Below are positions 35,901 to 47,665 of a DNA stretch of 64,000 bases, piece after piece. The stretch is taken from positions 1-64,000 of the forward strand of contig CH003273.1 in assembly GCA_000149265.1 (NCBI GenBank), given 5' to 3'. Positions within the stretch are counted from its first letter, which is position 1; every line of letters begins with the position of its first letter. Position numbers and translations under genes: made by a program. Origin of the DNA: Ciona savignyi (Eukaryota; Chordata; Ascidiacea; Phlebobranchia; Cionidae). Below the pieces are notes generated by a model. That model did no database searches and was not told where the DNA came from. It worked only from the letters and a program-made list of their open reading frames with translations.

Positions 35901-38900
35901 GGGAAAACCCCTTAAGTGGAACCTGTAACGTAATTATCGTTCTGGAAACGTAGTCAAGTATAGTAAGAACATAAAATTCTCGTAACTTAAAAATATAAGA
36001 TTCTAGTAACTTAAGAATATAGGATTTTTGAAACTTAAGATTCTCGTAACTTTTACAAAAAACGTAAGCACACCCACACGTATTTGTATACCGGTAGGAA
36101 TTATCAACTATGATTCGATCATCTATGTCCAACCTACCGAGTCATGGTAGAACCATCGGTTCCAAGTCCCAGCATTCCACTGCGCGTGGAAGAAAGTGTT
36201 GGCGACGTAGTCACTCAGTATCACGGATGACATCCTCGTGGATTCAGTGAATTCTGGTATCTCGGGGAAGGGAACTGTAGTGCTGATGTCGGAATATTGA
36301 GATTTAGTTATTGTTTATTCTGGCATGTTGTATTATATATCGCTGGTTATGCATTGAAATACAACAAGACAGTGCTAATTTCAACAAAATGTGGTAATTT
36401 TCAAAATCCCACAATCAGGTATGACTTGTTGGTTTACATAGATTGTCTGACCGAAGTACAAAGGAGAAATGAAAAATTATCGCTTTGTTGGCCAATTGAG
36501 CACTGAATGTTCATGTATATAATTCGTTAAAGGTATTGGTCGGGTTAACCATTCAACCACACGACTAATCCATATTTTTGTTTTTACCAGGCTAGGTATT
36601 GAACCCCCCATGGCCTTGTTGCTAGATATGGGTTTGTCGCAATGGCGTTTTTTTATTGAAATCGGTTTATGTATCGGACTCTTTAACCACACGACCGCCC
36701 GAACCATTTTTTTTAACCGAGCCAAGTTTTCAACCCAAGATGGACTCGTCACTTGGCCGTTTTTGTATAGAGTCGGAATATGTATCGGTCGCGTTAACCA
36801 ATCGACCACACAACCGTATATAGCACAAGTCCACTCACCTTGCATCAGGTTCACCAACCGCGTAACAGCGACCTCTTGAGAACAATGTCAATGCATCGGA
36901 AGTGACCGCTGGTGGGCGTGAGAGAGTAAGGTCGACTCTGGTCGCCAAACCCAGGGGATACGTCACTGAAATGATTAAAACAAATCGGAAGGTGGCAACG
37001 CGCGACAGGAAGTGACATGTAAGGTTGTTAGAAGTCAAACAATCGTTGGAATACCTCGTGCCCACAGTGGAATGTGTATACTTTTAAAAATTTTTACAAA
37101 AACAAATCAACAACACTGCACAGCTTACAGGTAACGTTCTGTAGAATCCTTTGGATCTGGGTCTGCATGGCGGATTTCACCGCAGGGCAAATCTGGAAGT
37201 AAATTTTAATTATTTGTATTCTGTTATGGCGATAAAATCTGGAATTCGTAGCTGCAGAAAAACATTTTTAGCTGAAACATCTTGCATAGACTGTCAAACA
37301 ACTAAATTAATTATTCCCAAACTGCATAATTATAAAATAAGTACGGGCTAAGTTTAAGTTCAAACCCATTATGAGCTCGTCCCGAAAATGTTTTTTTTTT
37401 GTAAAGTTGGTGAGTTTCTGTTTGTTTATTCTTAAGTTTCATATTAGGGAAATTCCCACCATGGAAGCAGATGTACCTGGGAACTGAAGGTTCGTCGGAT
37501 CCGGTCATTGCTGAAGTTGAGAAGAATGTTGTAGAGGAATGACAACCCTGAGTCGGCGACCACAGCTCGTAAGTTGGCGATGCTGGCTGTGCAGCTCGGT
37601 GTTGGGGTGATCTGAGATATCGGGTTTTTGATCAGTTCCAACAAATTCATGAAGTCATCGCTTCAGGTCAGATGTCAATAGGATAGGATATTCATGTTTA
37701 TCCCCGTGAATGGGAAAACAAAGGGGGTTAACACACGGGCAATCGTCAGATCACCTCGAGCCCACCGTCAGGTTACCGGAGCTATTGCAGTGTGTTGTGT
37801 ATGATTGAGACTTTTCTTCAATTTGGTAGAACCCATTAATCAACTGGGTTCAGGCAATGTCCGTTAAGTGCCTTGCCCAAGGACACAAGCGACCAGTTTC
37901 GTATCTGCTAGCCTTCGGATGAAAGAACACACTCTAAACCACCAGACTAATATATAAAACAATGGATATTTGAATTACATAATTGTTTTGGTTTTTTTCC
38001 TTCAGATTATGTTGCTAAATAGTTAAGTCAGGATTTACAACAGCACAACATTAACATTTGTTTTTCTATTATCTTTAAAGTTTCGTTAAAATGCGATTGT
38101 TTTTCTAGTCTGCGGGATAACTATATAATAAGCATCTACAAACAGCCGAAGGTTTGCAGGTTCGAAACCATTCACTAACTATTGCGTCAACTTAACGGAC
38201 ATTGCCTGAACCCAGCGGATTATTGGGTTCTACTAAATTAAAGGTCTTAATCACGTCTTAATCATCCATACACAACACACTGCAATAGCTTCAGTAACCC
38301 GACGCAGGTATATAACATGAATATCATTTCCTTTCCCTTCTAATACCGTTTACAGTTGTCTTCTTATAATAATGGTTATGAAATAAAAGATAAATCGTCG
38401 TTAATATTTGCAAAGATTGAATTTCTTGATAAACAAGACACAATGTATGCGGTAACACCGGATTCCAAGATATTTCGAACTCACAGTTGGGAAGCCATTG
38501 GCGTCCATTCCTATCCTCACCGAGATATCAAGGTCGATACCAGATGCATCAGCAGTGAACGTACCGTCGTCGCTATTGCTGAAGCTGTGATAGAAATATC
38601 GTCATTTCCGTATATCAGGTATTAGGACAGGATTGGATATTCAAGTTCCTTTAATTTGGTAGAATCTATTATTAGACTGAGTTCAGGCAATGTTCAATTT
38701 CCTTGCTCAAGGACACAAATAGCGACAAGTTTCGAACCTGCAACCTTTCGGTTAAAAGCTGTCGCACTAAACGACTAGACTAACCGGTCGGACTAATGTA
38801 CTATGGTAACAACCGACATGGATTAATTTGTAATATTTATTTTTTTTCGGTACGATCGTGTGGGCGAATGACTAACGCGACCGATGCATAATACCAAATT

Positions 38901-40772
38901 AAATACAAAAAATAATCTTAGCAACGAGTTCATAAAAATATATATTTTTATATTTTTTTCCCAAAATAAACGGCCTTTTCATCCCATAAATAAAACATTT
39001 GCTTAGTTATATTGCTTCTTGCTTTGTCGTTAATTACGTCACTGTCTCATAACAAACACCATTATTTCGTCATAACAAACACCATTATGTGCAAACACTT
39101 ACAAAAATATTTCGTAGTTAACGTTCCAGTTCCCGCTCATTTTCAACGACGCCCCCGAAATACGGAAATTGATGAGATCGGGGGAAGTTGTCGTCAAACT
39201 GACTTGTCCGAATGAATATTGGGTGATTGTCATTCTGTGTGGATAGTTGGGTCATTTCTTATGGTGGGTGGGGGTATGCATTTCAGTTGTCAGAGATACG
39301 GCTATGTGTATAATGGATTCTTTATTTTGTGGTTCAATCACTACTGGATTCAGGTTGTTTTAGGCGGTTTGTATTTTTTATGTAACACATTAACACAGGG
39401 GTTAGCTGGGCAATGTGTCATGTGTGATTGAATCGTTCAGTGTTATTTCAACCCATTAATCTACTGGGTTCAGATGATGTCTGCTAAGTGCCTTGCCAAC
39501 ATTTAACCCAGGGTTGGGTAACTTTCGGCGGGCCAGATGTGGGAAAATAAAATTCTTGGTGGGCCGAATTATTACATGAATAGTATTTAATATCTTCATT
39601 ACAGAATACAGGGTATGGTTAGATACAGTCTGCGGGCCGGTCAAAATCCCTTCACAGGCCGTTTGTTTCCCAGACTCTCCACCAGCTAAAAATACCTGGA
39701 AATCACCACTGGGCGCTGTTCAACTAAACTCACCCACTGAACGTGTATTCCGCATATACCCAGCTGTCATAGGTCCCACTGTAATCAGGGAAATTCCCGG
39801 CATACCCAGCTACCAGCCTCTCAGCAAACGAGGTCAATACGTCACTCACTGGAAATACGAATCAAGAGTTTGTTTGGAACAAACACAGTTGAAATAGGGT
39901 TGTATTGCAAGAAATAATTAAAAAAACTACGCCATTGCAAAATGATATCAAACGAATGAATATATGAACACACATTGCATTAGAGAACTTGATTAGCAAA
40001 TAAAAAAAGAAACCATTATAATTGAATAAATGTCCATTTTGCAGGTGTTACGTAACTTTTTTTTTTTTTTTTTTTACCGAGCTAAGTTTCGAACCCATTA
40101 TGGGCTCGTCATTTGGACCGTTTTTGAAAAGTAGTCGGTATATGTATCGGTCGCGTTAACCATTTGGCCACACGACCGTACTGTGTTACGTAACTATTGG
40201 GTTTGTTCAAAATTGATCCAATAACTGCAACCGTTAGTGGTCAAAACGTCTACAAAATTCACGTTTATTCGATTCTATTTGGTTTGTTGTTTTTAAGCAA
40301 CGGAATAAATCTTCTTGGGCGTTCCTTTTTCCAATGTTATTATCCGACCGGATTGGCCAGGTGGATCAGTGCGTCGCCTTTCAGTCGAAGGGTTGCAGGT
40401 TCAAAACTAGTTGCTTACTAGTCGGTTGTGTCCTTGGGCAAGGCACTTTACGGACATTGCCTGAACCCAGCGGATTAATGGATTCTACCAAATTAAAGAA
40501 ACGTGTGAATCATACACAACACACTGCAATAGCTTCGCGGTAACCCGACGGTGGGCGCGAGGTGATCTGACGATTGCCTGTGTGGTAACCACCTTGGTTT
40601 TCCCATTCACGGTACATGAAATAAACAGGAATATTTCTATGTTATAACCACGGAACTCACCAAAGCGAAGTCCCCGGTTGTTGAACTTGACTTTGACCCC
40701 AGTATCCGCGTGGAACCGCTCTGCACATAACAACAATCCTACGACGCATGTGGTTATCACGATTAACCTCAT
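32926..40772 (-). CDS. BPI/LBP/CETP-family secreted lipid-binding protein (441 aa, 12 exons)
   Basis: Exons on the minus strand: 40661-40772, 39734-39848, 38521-38584, 37477-37611, 37129-37192, 36839-36965, 36138-36282, 35422-35501, 34489-34678, 33800-33971, 33661-33737, 32926-32970. Every junction phase agrees and the total is 1,326 bases. A signal peptide (MRLIVITTCVVGLLLCA) precedes the mature start GVKVKFNNRGLRFG. Family marks in order: PDYSGTYDSW; the two cysteines expected for the conserved disulfide (CTASIANLRA, ICPAVKSAM); VDLTLSRPPAVTSDALTL at the domain boundary; ILSDYVANTFFHAQW; LTTDTFAQFLPG; KVGDFPVQLLNLVFNNLVQR; LPMGFTADNLVV; and the terminal IEIQSDLRYNTP. Length is close to the family norm of about 450-480. 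Members bind lipopolysaccharide or other lipids extracellularly, often in innate defence; which role applies here cannot be told. The exon 10/11 acceptor is the weakest call. Confidence 0.9.
33570..33650 (+). repeat. short degenerate tandem repeat (GCGATCCAAGCGATTCAAGTGG-like)
   Basis: Two to three copies of a unit of about 27 bp built from GATCCAAGCGATTCA and GGTGGTCC, immediately downstream of exon 11 in the last intron of the BPI-like gene. Confidence 0.7.
34177..34465 (+). repeat. SINE-2 copy, full length, in BPI-like intron 9
   Basis: From CCCGATTAGCTTGGTGGATT to GGGGATAACTTATCCTATC, antisense to the gene. Confidence 0.9.
34790..35063 (+). repeat. SINE-2 copy in BPI-like intron 8
   Basis: From GCGCGTCGCCTTTCAGCC to GATAAACATGAATATCCTATT; only the extreme 5' end is missing. 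Confidence 0.9.
36537..36690 (-). repeat. SINE-1 copies, one partial and one full, in BPI-like intron 6
   Basis: A head fragment (reverse of GGTTAACCATTCAACCACAC, 36,543-36,570) abuts a second copy running from its tail at 36,583 to the head CGGTCGTGTGGTTAAAGAG at 36,690. Confidence 0.75.
36705..36817 (-). repeat. SINE-1 copy in BPI-like intron 6
   Basis: A tail of A residues, body CCAAGTGACGAGTCCATC and head TACGGTTGTGTGGTCGATTG on the reverse strand. Ends 22 bp from the exon 6 donor. Confidence 0.85.
37675..37955 (-). repeat. SINE-2 copy, full length, in BPI-like intron 3
   Basis: Reverse strand ends CATGAATATCCTATCCTATT; the 5' region reads AGTCTGGTGGTTTAGAGTG. Faces the opposite-strand copy at 38,140. 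Confidence 0.88.
38140..38345 (+). repeat. SINE-2 copy, deleted, in BPI-like intron 3
   Basis: CAGCCGAAGGTTTGCAGGTT to CATGAATATCATTTCC, lacking about 60 bp of the 3' half. Confidence 0.83.
38630..38805 (-). repeat. SINE-2 copy, 3' half deleted, in BPI-like intron 2
   Basis: Reverse strand CCGACCGGTTAGTCTAGTCG, GGTTGCAGGTTCGAAACTTG and AACTTGAATATCCAATCC; the cytosine-rich middle is lost. Confidence 0.82.
38858..38945 (+). repeat. SINE-1 copy, diverged, in BPI-like intron 2
   Basis: Head TACGATCGTGTGGGCGAATG and ACGCGACCGATGCATAAT; the 3' part is replaced by A+T-rich sequence. Confidence 0.7.
39232..39290 (+). repeat. isolated fragment resembling the 109-bp satellite
   Basis: CTGTGTGGATAGTTGGGTCA and ATGGTGGGTGGG match the array unit; a single partial copy. 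Confidence 0.45.
39433..39505 (-). repeat. SINE-2 internal fragment
   Basis: Reverse of GGCAAGGCACTTAGCAGAC, CCCAGTAGATTAATGGGTTG. Confidence 0.7.
39502..39680. mobile_element. possible hAT-type MITE remnant
   Basis: Starts CAGGGTTGGGTAACTTTCGG with GCGGGCC motifs at both ends (GCGGGCCAG and GCGGGCCGG). Terminal symmetry is imperfect and no clear 8-bp duplication was found. Confidence 0.35.
40055..40183 (-). repeat. SINE-1 copy, full length with T19 tail, in BPI-like intron 1
   Basis: The best copy in the window. Reverse strand GTACGGTCGTGTGGCCAAAT, GCGACCGATACATATACCGA, GGTTCGAAACTTAGCTCGG, then an uninterrupted poly-A of about 19, suggesting a fairly recent insertion. Confidence 0.93.
40343..40635 (+). 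repeat. SINE-2 copy, full length, in BPI-like intron 1
   Basis: TCCGACCGGATTGGCCAGGT to ACATGAAATAAACAGGAAT. Its 3' end lies 26 bp from the exon 1 donor. Confidence 0.92.
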
Positions 40773-40868
40773 ATTGGTGGTTGGCTGGAGGGAAGGGGGG
40801 ATTATATTGGGTTGGCTGTAGTTTGTTACTTGGTATCGCGTTATAATGTGGTTAATGGAGAGAACGAG

Positions 40869-41100
40869 CGTTGTCGAAGGTTAGCGCGACCCCACATACA
40901 CCAATTTATACACAAACGGTCTTAGTAACTATAGCACTTTTCCATTTGGAAACCTCCCGGTAAAAATTACAGTATTTACATTGTTTAAATAAAGGAAATC
41001 GCGGCAAAACGACGCCTCCTGGAGTGTTCCCCAAAACTTTTTAAGCTCACGACGCGTGTGGAACTGAAATGTACCGTGATAAAGGTTGGGAACCACTGGG
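40869..41100 (+). repeat. diverged SINE-1 followed by a hAT-like end
   Basis: 40,869-40,965 is a diverged SINE-1 (GCGACCCCACATACACC, CAAACGGTCTTAGTAAC). The reverse of 41,078-41,100 reads CCCAGTGGTTCCCAACCTTT, a typical hAT terminus; the other end was not identified. Confidence 0.5.
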
Positions 41101-41255
41101 ATACCACGTCATGAATGCGATTAAGAAGTCAAAATAATCATAAATATCATCGATTGCACTTAAATATTTTCAACAAACAATTTAGTGAACTTCCGGAAGG
41201 CTTAACATTGTGGAATATTTATTATTCGAAATTTGACATAAATCATTTTGTTAAT

Positions 41256-41325
41256 AGGATAGGATATTCACGTTTATCCCTGTGAATGGGAAAACCAGGG
41301 GGTTATCGCACGGGCAATCGTAACG
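41256..41325 (-). repeat. SINE-2 3' end fragment
   Basis: Reverse of CGATTGCCCGTGCGATAAC to ATATCCTATCCTAT. Confidence 0.82.
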
Positions 41326-42171
41326 CGGCGGTGTTCGGAAGGTTTCAGGTTCGAAACATAGCATGAACTCGACCATTATGCTTTAATATTGCGTATGACT
41401 AACATAGTATCCACTTATTACCCAACTTGGCTCAAATTAAACTTATCGTTATTTTTGAGCCTAACAATCCTATTCTTAGAATTAACAAGCAAATCGCCAA
41501 CAACGCAAGTTAGCAAACGACAATATAGAATTTAATCTTTGACAATCGAGTTATAATGAATTCGAATCCAAATAAGTTTCTTTATAATAATCGGATTCAA
41601 AATTATTAACGTAAGCGTAACTGGTTTGCGACCAATCGCGTTAAATTTAAACAAATTATTGCGTAAAAACGAAAACCAAACTCTCTTAGCGAATAACAGC
41701 GACAAGATAAATGATTTCTACAAGTCAGGAAACTAAACGAAACTAAACTAAACGAAACTAAAGTCGAGGAAACTAAACGAAGAATATGAGAACTTCCTGT
41801 AACTATATCTGCTTATGCTGCGCTAATCTATAGATTCAACATCTTGTTTGTCACATTCATGTTGCTAAGAAATACCGATATGAGGCATATTAGCTCGAGG
41901 CTATACTAAGTAAGAGTTACAATGTGCATGGTACCAGGTGTTAATACATTTGCTGAAGCTTGGTCAAACGTTTGCAGGGTTTGTCATAGATGGACAGTTG
42001 TATGGTGTGTCAGGCTGGTTGTATTTGAACCAGTTGCTAGATAATCATGCTTCACTGAGCAATGCATTGTTATCATCGCGCAATTACCTTTCCTATGTTT
42101 TCCCCTTGTCCACCAAGCCACCAAGATATTATGGGAAATTCCCAGTTTCAACCACCCCCCGATTACGTATA

Positions 42172-42285
42172 TCCGACCCATTAGCTTGGTGGGTTAGTGC
42201 GCTGCCATTCAACCGAAAGGTTACAGGTTCAGAAATGATCGATAGCTAGTCGGTTGTGGCCTTGAAGCACTTATCGGAATTTTAA
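42172..42285 (+). repeat. SINE-2 5' fragment
   Basis: CCGACCCATTAGCTTGGTGG, GCGCTGCCATTCAACCGAAA, breaking after CTAGTCGGTTGTGGCC. Confidence 0.85.
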
Positions 42286-44231
42286 AGTTGGAAATGCTTT
42301 TGGGGCAAAAAACGAATTCGAAAACAACATTAAATTCAAAATACCCAACATTACCCCTGGGTGTTAATGCCCCCATAATCAAAAAAATGTCAAAATGAGT
42401 TAAACCATTTAGACATGTTCATATACAATAAAATGGTCAATATTAAACACCTCTGATTATGGCTAATATTAGACCAGAAAATACAATTATAATAAGAATT
42501 AAAATGAACCGAAATTGAGGTACAACCTGTAAGAATCGCTGAGTTGCAGCTTGTGGTGCTTGTGTCACAGTAATGTGTGGTTGCGGGCCAAGACAGTTTA
42601 TGTTGGGAAACTTTTAAAGAAATTAAGTTGGAAATAACAACTTCGTATTGTATTTGCTCCTGCTCCTCCCTCGGGCTTGGGCCCCTTTTTCGTGCTCGCG
42701 AAGCGTCACATCGCCCCACTGACCACGACCTTCCCCGGCATTGGAGTCCTTGGCGTTTACCAAGTCGAAACAGTCACAAGTGATAGCACCTAATGCTCGA
42801 CCTGTTTCGGCCTGGGCCGCCGAGGACTTCCAGAACGACCATTCCTTACTAACCTATATATTACAGATAAATCTATAATATCGTTGGCGGGACCGCAAGT
42901 CCCGCCTCGATACCGAGCGCTGCAGATCGGCAAAATAAACAAGAATTCGACGTCGCTCTGCAGCCAAGGACCACCCGAACTCAAGCCAGCACCGTCGACA
43001 ACCAACATCCTCAAGTCGGCGGTTGCTGGAACAACTCTACAATATCATCATAATAATTATCACCCTGTGCAGCAGGAAGCCGTGTTTTTAACTAACTTTG
43101 TACTTTTAAAACTACTCTATGCTTATGAAATATTTTGCCTTTTATCGCTCCGCGTTAATGTCATCACTAAAATTAAATACTGTTAAGGAAATCGTCAGGA
43201 CAGATTAAGGTTAAATTATGGAAATATTAAACCTAACCGGCAATGCAATGGTTTAAAATATTTATTAAAAACACCCGACGTCTTAAAAGTTTTAAAATAC
43301 ATCTTGAGCATACTTATCACCATCTCTTAGTAAGTAGCTACCATCATCATAGTGCATCTAATATAGTCATCATACGCGCAAGTACGCGGATATTAATGGG
43401 AAAGCTGAAGGTGAAATGTCAATCAACTTACTTGTCGGGATAAGTTTCCAACCCATTGGTTCGTCACATAGACAGTTATAATATAGAAATCTTTATGAAT
43501 CGGTTGAGCTTATTATTTGTTTACACGATCATTTTATTTCGGCAAATTTTATTATTACTTTTTACGGGGAAAAGTTATGGACCAAAAATGTGCTCGTTAC
43601 CAAGGTCAGTTTTTACATATATAAATGGTTTGCTGCGTTTTCACACAAACATTGGATTTTCGGGGAAGTATGACGTCACCAAACGTATACAGTGATCTCT
43701 CTCCAGTCCGACACCCACACAATATACTTGGGTCATGCAATGTATGATGAAATCCACCAACGTGTAAACGCAGTGCGAACTCTGATGTGAATATAACTAC
43801 TGGGTGTCGACCACGTGTTAGCCACCACTGTAACACCCCGACATAATATTAATTCCGTTGTAATTTCTATGGTTTAATAGATGTTTTAGGGGAAACACCC
43901 CAAGTTGTCCATAATTTATTATTTTCGCAATTCAAAAAAGTAGACTGCGTCCAATATATTTGGTAAGTTGTTATCGTTTGTGTGATTATTATTCTGCGTG
44001 CGTAACATTCAACACCGAACACCGCAACCTACTACCACTTGTCAAAACTGCTTCTCTATCATTCGCCGGATAATAAAGTTGAGCTGCGTGTTGCAAGATT
44101 ATCTAGAGGCGCGGCGTAACAGCCACATTACGTTCACAAAATGTCAAACACCGATTTATACTTCATCGGTAAGTCTCTCCTCCTTACTTACTTATAGTAT
44201 CTCTATGGCTCTTACAGCAGACCGCCTCATT

Positions 44232-44345
44232 TTGACCGAGCTAAGTTTCGAAACCATGTTGGGATCGTCACTCGAACCGTTTTTGTATATGTGTAAATGA
44301 TATATGAATTGGTCGCGTTAACCACTTGGCCACACGACCGTACTT
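44232..44345 (-). repeat. SINE-1 copy, full length
   Basis: Reverse strand GTACGGTCGTGTGGCCAAGT head, GTGACGATCCCAACATGG and GTTTCGAAACTTAGCTCGG. Confidence 0.88.
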
Positions 44346-44694
44346 TACCCAACTTCGTGTTACTGGAGCAATTGTATAAAAACCCAAAGGCGCCCACTAG
44401 TGAGTGTTATTTCAGCTAAACTACTGGATTCAGTATTAAGCGGTATCTCCGAACATTCACCCCCCAATCGCTTCTAACCAACATATGTGGTGGTTACATT
44501 CATCCACGCAATCCAGTTCCATTTGAATATCTTTGACTTAGGGTATTGTGAAAATTACATCCGCTAGACGGCGCAAGCGACTCGTCTAAGGTTCCCTGAA
44601 AAACTTCAAAGATGACATCACAAAGTCATAACCAAACCCAATAATAGCGCTTGGACCAGACAGATCTTGGGTTCGATTTCACGCTAAACATTTT

Positions 44695-44798
44695 TTAAAA
44701 GTTTTGATCCGGTTATGACCTTGTCGCGACACCGTTTTTTTTTATATAATTCGTATATATTTTGCTCGCGCTAACCATTCAGCCACACGACAGCACAT
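44695..44798 (-). repeat. SINE-1 copy, diverged 3' half
   Basis: Reverse strand GTGCTGTCGTGTGGCTGAAT, then AAAACGGTGTCGCGACAAGG. Confidence 0.75.
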
Positions 44799-44899
44799 TC
44801 AGTATATGTTAACCAACCTTTGGCACGCACTTAAGAACGCTGCGTCTACCAAGTGTAGTGGATTGATGAGTTGAAGTTATAACAAGTAAGCAGCAATAC

Positions 44900-44995
44900 A
44901 ACGAAATACCATCACTGGTAACCCGACGGTGAGCACGAGGTAACTGCGCAACAAGGATATAAACGAACCACATATCATACACGTGTGTTCGGTAA
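44900..44995 (+). repeat. SINE-2 / 109-bp satellite intermediate
   Basis: GGTAACCCGACGGTGAGCAC and GAGGTAACTGCG are SINE-2-like, while GGATATAAACGAACCACATA is the satellite-type segment; both features in one single-copy piece. Confidence 0.55.
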
Positions 44996-47665
44996 TATGC
45001 TAGCGGCTGATGCACTTTCGAACAGAAACTTCTAGAACAATAGGACAGCGCGTTACAATCACCGGACATTGCGTGGATTCTGTAAGGAAAATAACGCTTG
45101 TGACGTGTCGTGTTTTTCGTTGTGACGTGGAATTTCTAATTTTTCGTTTCCTTATTGTCCACATTGCATATGATACGAGTGCGAATGGAGGGAATACCAT
45201 GATATGCAGATGTGGTGTATTGAACAAAATATGGGAGTTGATTTATTCCATTCGATTTACGTTATAACAGTACATGTATGGTGCTGGCGGGAATTCCCCC
45301 GTTAAATAATTATTTGTCGCCAATAAAATGTGAAACCGATTTATTGTTTCTAAAAACAATATAATTTATAAAACTGACAACTGTTTGCTGATTTTAATCT
45401 AAGATCAAGCAAGTAAGACACTTTTATTAAACGTCACAATTGGAATTGTGATGGCCAAGACACATTAAAATTAATATGACATCATAGTTGATTTCATGAC
45501 GTATCAATGTTGATAAAGAAGCTGCTTTTGGGCGGGAAACGGAATTGGGAGTTTCTTTAAAACAGTTGTTTCAGTAAAAATGATTTTGTTTTTTGCTCAT
45601 TTAAGAAATCGTGGACGATAATTGGATTAATTAACCGTCAAACAACTAAACAGGGATAAAAATAGTGAAAACTCCTCAGTAAGATGAAACAAAATAACAA
45701 TAGGCGCGTTACTGTTAAACCATAGACACTCTAAACATATAGATAGACACTTTATATGTATGGGGTGTCTGTGGTTAGACCGGTAGACACTTTAAGCAAT
45801 TAAATAGTGGATGGGGAATTAAAGTTTTTTCGCGATGAATGTAAAGTTTGCGGTCGATTAACCCGATATACAGTTTGTTATTGATAATACGCACAATTTG
45901 TAGGTAAAAGTGCTGGTTAAGCAAATGTCATATATCTATGGCCAGTTGGGTCAGAGATAAACAACCCAGTGACCGTGTAACCCGCTCGTCCATAACAATA
46001 CATTGTTGTGACGTGATATATTAATTATTTAAGCTATTACAGCATGCTTTAGCATTAATTAAGATGCTATTGGGTGTCAATCAATTGAGATTGAAAATAT
46101 TTTGATACTGGGCTACCAAACTCCCCTTTTTACGCGTCCTCAATATAGAATGTTTACAAATATAAATTAATAAACTCAAGTAAGGAGAAACGCACTGTCT
46201 GCTTGGATCGCCTTATATGGGAAAATGCATTAAGCCCATGTTGTCCACTGTATTGGTCAGTCGTACTTTGGTGTTGTTGTTTACGTCGATGACGTCACAT
46301 TGCCACGCATCGGTGCGCATGGATATGATCAGCAGAAAACGTTCTTTCGACGAAGTTGTAAACAGGTTTAATAAGCGGCAATGTAAGTGAAATAATATTT
46401 CGACACAAACCGCTATTTTAGGCCTCGCCGGAGGCTAAGAATCGAGTAACAACCAAATTAAACATTCGAGTGAATTGAGTTGTAATCGCATTTCAAACAA
46501 CAAATTGGACACGGCGCGAAGCAAAATAAGATTTTTATGGCAAAATTATAAGAATTTAATCCGATCCCAATATGAACATGAAATTTAAAACTTTTAAAAT
46601 TTGAAAAGTCAAAATTAAACCTTCTTAACTTTTACAGCTTAATTGCCATTGGTTTAATATATTTCACACAAAATTTGAACTCAAAGTGACAGTAAACTTA
46701 ATTTAATGCGTTTTATCATGTTTACTCACCCGGCATAGGGATAATGATAAATAAATTGATAATTAACCAGCGAAGGTACAATGGGTGGGAACGAACCATT
46801 CATATTATGCATCGGTTTGTTTGGTCGTGGTTTGTATGGAAGTTAATGAGCGTTTAACAGTGGTGTGTGCGAACCTAGCATCAGACATATCTACCACGGT
46901 AACTTGTGTTCGAACAAAGAGACGAAACATCGGCGACCATCATCGCTTGTTTTTCAAACTCGCAGAAAAAGGGAAGTCGCGATCAACAAGTGGCTTCGCG
47001 AAAATAAAAGGAGAAAGGAAGGCTTCGCTACTAGTCAGCTGATCCTGTGTGCTTTGTAGCGAACTCGCCTTTTTCTATGTTCGCCAACAACTGAGCGCTA
47101 CGATTGGTTGGTGAACCGGCTTCCAGAGCTATTGAAGTGAATAAATGAGAGCGAAGTCGCGATCGCTGATCAGTCAGCTGTTTGCTTAGCCCTGCTGCGT
47201 GGGCAGGTCAGCAATGCCTTGCAACATCGGAACCAACAACTTCTTTAAAACTGAATGCATTTGTGCTGAATGACTGAGAGTAGTTAGTAGGAATTGTTGT
47301 TTCTGCAATCTTAGATCAGCTCACCAGTTGTTCAGGCATTTGCGGCTAAACGTTAAGCTTGGAAGGATGGGAGGCGATTGCGCAATTTTGGGTTGCGCGG
47401 TGCAACGCGCGCTCTTTTGTGTAGGGTGCTGCATATTGGACTTTATGACATCACAATCACGCATCGTTGGTGTGCTACCGCTGGTTGGAAATTCAAGGAA
47501 AATGAGTTCAGCATAAGTAGGTCATGGTACCTGCAGTGTTACGATATAAAAGTTGAAAGTTTTGTATTTTTATCTAACTTTATATTTGTTTTGCAGAAAA
47601 ATTATTAAAACTTCGATTTGTAGTTTATAGAAAGATTTATTTTGAAAGTACATCTTGCCAATTCT

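Larger units (their letters stand above)
41330..47600. other. region upstream of Maf without a recognised gene
   Basis: Contains SINE fragments (listed separately) and a more G+C-rich patch at 42,640-43,020 that is open in several frames but matches nothing I know. An ATG at 46,319 followed by about 20 codons and a donor (T|GTAAGT) is an isolated possible exon. The 5' UTR and promoter of Maf should lie near the right end; a pyrimidine-rich TTTTGCAG acceptor at about 47,589-47,596 may end a 5' UTR intron. Confidence 0.45.

Noticed and set aside
42640-43190. G+C-richer open stretch, possible LTR or coding exon
   Set aside because: No terminal repeats, primer-binding site, splice logic or family similarity was found.
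47160-47190. Maf-recognition element upstream of Maf (GCTGATCAGTCAGC)
   Set aside because: The half-sites are separated by four bases rather than one or two, so it does not fit the known element.
47642-47665. Upstream extension of the Maf frame
   Set aside because: It would begin at a TTG codon; the first in-frame ATG is at 47,666.
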